Source of the DNA: Volvox africanus
Taxonomy: Eukaryota > Chlorophyta > Chlorophyceae > Chlamydomonadales > Volvocaceae
NCBI GenBank assembly: GCA_030268105.1
Contig: BSDZ01000015.1
Coordinates: 992,001 to 1,056,000 of the forward strand
Direction: 5' to 3'
DNA: 64,000 nucleotides
Position numbers and translations under genes: made by a program. Below the pieces are notes generated by a model. That model made no database searches and was not told the DNA's origin. It saw only the letters and a program-made list of their open reading frames with translations. Shown piece after piece: positions 59,096 to 64,000 of the stretch. Every line of letters begins with the position of its first letter. Position 1 is the stretch's first letter.

Positions 59096-59842
59096 TTGCA
59101 AATCATTCGACAGTGTCGCTTGTCGATCGTTCGGGCCTTTGGCCCTCACTCCCTCCTCGCTCGCTCGTCCAGCAGCAGCGGGCCGTACCCTGTCTCTCTT
59201 GGCAGTATATCTCTCGTATACGGCCTGACCCGTAAGATAACTACTCCATATGAAAGGCGCTCCCGTTCCTATGTTCCCTCCTGCACTACTGAAAGAAAGA
59301 TATTCACCACGACGGATTCGCAGCCTCGCAGATTTGAATACCTGAAACGAACATCTGAAGTGCCCGTCAGGGCGAAAGCAAGGCTTCAGGGCACAAGTTA
59401 TAAATTCGGCAAGCTGGCCACGCCATCCTCAAGGAAGATCGGAAACTTGCCGTACGGCGCTGACCTTAAGAGAACTGGATTGAGGCATGGCTGGTTGCCG
59501 ATATCGCTGGCATTACAAGGAAACGGTATCCATGTTGCAGTGGATAGAAAAGTTGCAATTGAGTGCTTACGCAGCAAGACCGGATCCAGTGCACCTGTTG
59601 TGAACGCTGAGCTGGGTTTTGAGCTGCCGTGTGATGGATATGGCGGTATGTCATATGGATGTGTGGATGGCAGGTGGATGACGAGACACGGGAACTCTTA
59701 CAAAACTATACACAATCCCCGTGCTCTGCCTCCGTGCTCGGTAACTCAGACACATGACATAGATTCCATACGATTTAACGTCCATGCGGGATGCGCCAGA
59801 TGCAAGACCCTGCCGCTCGGGTCCACGCAAACACGCGCGTGA
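59096..59842 (+). CDS. Hypothetical 248-residue intronless open frame
   Basis: Not recognised. A single uninterrupted frame beginning MQIIRQCRLSIVRAFG, whose first 40 residues are rich in Arg, Ser and hydrophobic residues with no acid, as in a mitochondrial or plastid targeting peptide. The rest has no clear motif apart from several Cys (ELPCDGYGGMSYGC, HAGCARCKT). Nearby genes are split into many short exons, so an intronless gene would be unusual; it may be a chance frame or part of a split gene. Confidence 0.3.
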   Translation: MQIIRQCRLSIVRAFGPHSLLARSSSSSGPYPVSLGSISLVYGLTRKITTPYERRSRSYVPSCTTERKIFTTTDSQPRRFEYLKRTSEVPVRAKARLQGTSYKFGKLATPSSRKIGNLPYGADLKRTGLRHGWLPISLALQGNGIHVAVDRKVAIECLRSKTGSSAPVVNAELGFELPCDGYGGMSYGCVDGRWMTRHGNSYKTIHNPRALPPCSVTQTHDIDSIRFNVHAGCARCKTLPLGSTQTRA

Positions 59843-60531
59843 AGATGACACTGGATTAGAGCAGCACAACGCATCTTATCTTATGGGTTTGATCCTACGC
59901 GATTAGTTGTTAGGCTCTGCGATAGACTTATGCACACAGCAGAACTGGCAGAACATTTCCACGTGAGGTCGTACCAACGGTTCATTCATTGTCGGATTCT
60001 CGGTAATTGGAGTTTAACTCTTTTTCCCGATTAGTCAATTTAAATTTAGATACAAATTTGTGGTCTACCGTTAAGTCTGCAACCATACATCGTGCCAGGT
60101 GGGAAAATCGAAGCTATTTAGCGCACAGATACATACGCTCACACAAAGAGGTAGGCGATCATAATAAAATGTTAACCCATGTTGTCCGGGCATGTTTCAG
60201 GTTTCAACCAAATTGATTTCCGTACAGTATTGTTGCGCCAGCCTGGCGACACATCCAGAAGGCGGACATCTTCGGTGCTGTAGTTTCCACTATCTTTCAG
60301 TATTATTTGAGATACGGTACTGCTGAATTTCCACGCGACCACCCAAGTCCTTCTGAAGTAGTGGGAGCTTCGAGTCTCCGGTCACTTGCACATATTACGC
60401 TTATGATATAATCGACTTTTAAACATAAGTGAAAGAAAGAATTGCTTTGTCATAGATATATCCTAGGAATTTCTTCAGCTGACGCGCCAAGGGCTCCTGG
60501 CGGAAGCCGGACCCAGGAGAGCTAGGCAGGG
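59843..60531. other. Intergenic, probable promoter of the downstream gene
   Basis: AT-rich, no supported coding region. It ends at the ATG of the MGCGASK gene. Confidence 0.4.
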
Positions 60532-63500
60532 ATGGGCTGCGGTGCTAGTAAAGGTCAGAACTGTATATGTTAAGTTCTCGTTCTTTGCAGCGGAGCTGCC
60601 TCTGGCCACCTTGCAAGTGATGTCAACAATGCCCTAGCAGGAACTGAGACAATTGTATTGCAAGCTGCTCCTAATATTGGGGGCTCACAGCCTGAGTTCA
60701 CACCAGAAACTAAACCAAGGCAGGTCTTTTATTGCTGCTAGTCCGACCGTTTATTTCCAAGTTTGGTCATGTAATGGCTGTAACGCTGCAGGCCTTCTAT
60801 AAAACCTGAGGATTTATCAAAATCAAAAGGTGGGTATCAATTGTGCGGTTTTGGACGCATAAAAGTGCTCAAACGCCCTTACGTCCCGCAGAGTCCCGCG
60901 ACTCGCCGGCCAAGCGCGTGGACGCAATTGTAAAAGACAGTGTCTCAGATTTTAATGATGACACGGAAACGACGTTCGTCAGGCCGCTAACTGTAAGTAT
61001 TGGGGCCCTTCCGGCCCTAAGTCTCTGCGGCAGTTCGTGCCAATGTCAGGGATCGTAAATACAGCATCAAGATTTAAGACGAATCTGGTATCGGCGCAGG
61101 CGGAGGATCAATCCTCGGTGCAGCCGCTGCCTGAGGCTGTGCTACCCCCGCCTCCGGTCACACCGCCAGCGGCGGCGAAGAAGCCCTTATTTCAGGCGGC
61201 CGATACGTAAGTTAGCATCATAGGGAAATTGTCCTAATATTTATGGGTTAATGGTGGTACGAGGCCCCATGAGTTGAAGGAACCCGATAGACGCCTTGTG
61301 TGCTGACCTGTGACGCCTTGTCTTAATCCTTCCTGTGATCGTGCCTCGTAGGAGCACCCTCGATGATGCCCCACTCGAAGATGGCGCGCAAGCGTTGTAC
61401 TTTCCTACGCAGGTGGCTACGTGATCGGGGTTCGAGGGCTAAGGAATGGGGAAGAACGTGCGAGGAAAGAAATATGAATGGCCAATTGTTGGGATCTGAT
61501 TGTGCTTGTGAACAACCGTTGTGCGGGAGCATCATGTGGAAACCTTTTTGATTAATTACAGTGGCTGGAGGGCATTCCAGTTGTAGGTTCTGTCTGTGGG
61601 CTACACGGAAGGACACTCGGGCGTGCATTACAAGCTTGCAGCCTTGCAACAGGTGGACTGTTGCTGCCGTTGCTGCTGCTGCTGCAGTCATGTCTCTTAG
61701 TACACGGCGCCATCCAAACCGTCTTCGCCCACTCGATTGATGCATTTTATATCCTGACGTTTTGGTTGTGATGGCGAATGATTCCATACCGTGCAGGTTT
61801 CCCTCAATGTTGGCGCTACTGGTGGTGGCGGTGGTAGCTATCACGCGCAGCAGCAGCAGCAGCAACAGCCGCAGCGGCAGCCCGAGTCCCAAACCAGTCT
61901 TCAAGCTTTCGGCACATCACTAAGGCCCTCGGCTCCAGAGCTTGACCCGGCGCCGCTGTCAGGAGGAGGAGCGACATTCCCGCTCGCTAAACCTGCACTC
62001 TTGCCGGTTAACTCCTCCCGACAGCTCCAGCAGCTGCAGCAGCAGTCCTCCAATCGCGCGCTGTCCCCAATTCAGATCCAGGGCCAGCCGCTAACGGAGT
62101 CGGGACCGGGGCCCATGACTTCTTCTTCCCCAGCGCAGCCAGCGGCTTCCAGTTCCACTGCGGACGACCCCTGGTCCAGCCTCCAAAGCACCTACCGTAT
62201 TCGGGAGAATCAGGTGGCCCAGAAATCTGAGTCAACTCGTACTCGCGCAGCTACCAGCAGCCGTGAGGCGGGACGGGAGGTGCTGGTGCTTGGCGACGAT
62301 GATGATGAATTTAGCGGCGGTGGTGGCGTACTGAATTCCACTGCTAATTCCGCCATGAACCGCACGTCGGGCTTTGGAGGTCGGCCTCCAATGAGCCTGC
62401 CGCCGCCGCAGTTTGGATCCGGGCCGAAGAAGGGCGGCTGGGGTAGTGGGGCCATGGCCCAAGCGGGGGAGCTGATGATTGGGGAGGACGACTGGCTTGT
62501 CAACGACCGCCCACCGGGGATGCCATCGGCCGGTGCGATGCAGCTACCACCCCCGCCGCCGGCGCTGCAGCGGCAGCAACAGCAGGCTGTGCTGTCGTAC
62601 AATAGCCGGGCAAAGATGGTAGTAGAGGAGGAGGATCGGCACGCGCCGGTGAAGCTCAAGGGACCCGCAGCGGCGCCAAAGCCCAAAGCAGCGGTAAGAA
62701 GCGGGCTGATGACGGATGGTCATCTGGGTGGGTGAGCAAATGAAGTCGTGAAAAGTGCAGACAAGGTTTCACGTGTCTCGAAATTCGTCGTCTTATTCGG
62801 AGGCCATGCGGCGAGCGAGTGCTACGGGAACCGGGTCAGGCACGTTAAGGAGCCCGGAACTGTTAGCTGGGGAGGCGAGTGCAGCTGAGCTGTTCCGGTG
62901 CAGGTCCGGCACAGATCCGTATGCATAGCGAGTGGCGAACGCACGAGATTTGAGTTATCATGTCATCGGGCTGGCATGTGGATTTCTATGTCCATAGTAG
63001 CTCTTATTCCTGGGTGGCAGATCGCTGTGGTAATGAAAGGCTTTGGTGATTCCGCTAGGGGATTTGCCGTTTGCGGCTGGCACCACAGTCGAGGAGCAGC
63101 ATGGAGGAGGTTATACCTACCTCAACATTCTAAACGAAATTCCTAGTGCACAGACCAGGTAAGAGTGTAAAAAATCTTTTAACTAACCTGTACGTGCTCT
63201 CCACTTCGTGGCCTTTTCAGGATGATGTGATGTGTGAGGACGTCGAGGATGTGGAGGCGCTGTTGGAAGACGAGATGGAGGTGAGCTACTAACCGGGGAC
63301 AGTCGAAAAGATTGGGTGGGGACCTCGCAAACTATTTTATCAGCCTGCAGCCAGAATTAACCGCTAGGCCATGCCCGGAAGGCAGATGGATGCGGCAACA
63401 TTGCGATTTGTAGCCCTACTGAAGGAGGCCGGCTGCCAGGCATGATTATTTTTGTGCGTGGGCCAGTGCTGTCTTGAAGCTGAGAGGCAGGATGTTGACC

Positions 63501-63667
63501 AGTGCAGTCCGTGGATAAAGATGGTGATAAAACTGGAACCAAACCGTTGTGTCCATCCGCCCTCCTTTTACTTTGTTGCGCCGTATCAGCGCCAGGGGCT
63601 GAGCAACAAAAACCTCGCCAGTAAGCTAGCGGCATACGAGGCGCAGTTCAAGGACGATGACGACTGA
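60532..63667 (+). CDS. Predicted lipid-anchored protein with MGCGASK N-terminus, 9 exons
   Basis: Not recognised by name. Exons: 60532-60553, 60596-60719, 60792-60829, 60892-60992, 61034-61206, 61352-61412, 61797-62693, 63221-63280, 63590-63667; all phases agree, 517 residues. MGCGASK fits the N-myristoylation rule (Gly2, Ser6) with Cys3 as a palmitoylation site, so the product is probably tethered to a membrane, possibly the ciliary or plasma membrane. Residues after a Pro/Ala-rich part are low-complexity: a Gln run, Ser/Pro-rich stretches, VLVLGDDDDEF, and PPPPPALQRQQQQ. The C-terminus is acidic and helical (EDVEDVEALLEDEME, then NKNLASKLAAYEAQFKDDDD) and is the best candidate for a conserved domain. 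Intron 2 appears to begin with GC (AAG/GCAGGT). The short first exon and the use of CGGAG as acceptor make exon 2's start the least certain point. Confidence 0.72.
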
Positions 63668-64000
63668 ACAAGTGAGATCCTGGCCTGCAGGAGTCCCTTC
63701 AAGCCCGTCAGGTCCGCGTTCTACGCGTGGCCTGAGGACTTATCAAAACACCCGTAGAGGGTTGCCTAATTGTATTACTTGCTCCTGAAGAACCGGTTGG
63801 CGTCCGAACGGCGCAGGTGCTGACATTGTTTTGCTGAGGACGGTTGAACGGTCTTCAAGCGTCGTACGTTACTCGGCAGAGCTGCCTCAACACAGAACGA
63901 GTTTTTATCCTACGAGAGGTCGTTACTAGACATTTTGGGCAGGGAGGTGGTGGTTGTGCAGGATCGTGGGCGAAAGAGGCCAGGCCAGCTGATGCCCTGG
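63668..64000. other. 3' flank of the last gene
   Basis: Probably 3' UTR and downstream sequence of the MGCGASK gene; no further coding region seen before the window ends. Confidence 0.4.

Noticed and set aside
1..64000. CRISPR arrays, bacterial promoters, operons, rRNA genes
   Set aside because: Nothing of the kind is present; the tandem arrays have no unique spacers and the gene structure is eukaryotic.

Overview
This is nuclear DNA of a chlorophyte alga, most likely a volvocine (Chlamydomonas/Volvox group). The evidence is intron-rich genes with short GT-AG-bounded exons in phase, a plastid Mg-chelatase D gene, TTTTAGGG-type telomere repeats inside the sequence, dense microsatellites in introns, and chromodomain Ty3/gypsy retrotransposons. 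There are no operons or ribosome binding sites. The species cannot be named from the sequence.

Layout. 1-3.4 kb: no gene recognised. 3.4-8.6 kb: a minus-strand eight-exon gene for a coiled-coil protein, its introns filled with minisatellites. 8.7-12.4 kb: low-complexity and AT-rich spacer. 12.4-19.4 kb: an apparently complete 14-exon CHLD gene (magnesium chelatase subunit D). 19.4-47.0 kb: a block of nested mobile elements, bracketed by an ~850-bp sequence present as an inverted pair. The block holds one nearly complete Ty3/gypsy chromovirus-type element (23.7-31.2 kb), remnants of at least five related elements, a solo LTR, a tRNA-derived SINE, a tiny TRIM-like element with a pol III B box, a foldback structure around a telomere-repeat tract, and a degenerate copia-like gag. 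47.2-54.9 kb: a second CHLD gene in the same orientation with an open reading frame. 56.9-58.1 kb: a two-exon mitochondrial porin (VDAC) gene on the minus strand. 60.5-63.7 kb: a nine-exon gene for a 517-residue protein with an MGCGASK N-terminus (predicted N-myristoylation and palmitoylation).

The most striking observation is the CHLD pair. The paralogues are a patchwork: some exons are identical or differ only silently, while neighbouring exons are about half different at the protein level. That is the expected mark of repeated gene conversion between diverged copies. The second copy also has a different 5' exon, changes at conserved AAA+ positions, and one extra intron whose 3' end resembles the adjoining exon. 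A second observation concerns the retroelements: three diverged copies keep a UAG codon at the same place between gag and pol in one frame, followed by the same downstream codons. This suggests stop-codon readthrough is used to make Gag-Pol.

Gene models were made by eye from splice signals and phase. No database search was possible.
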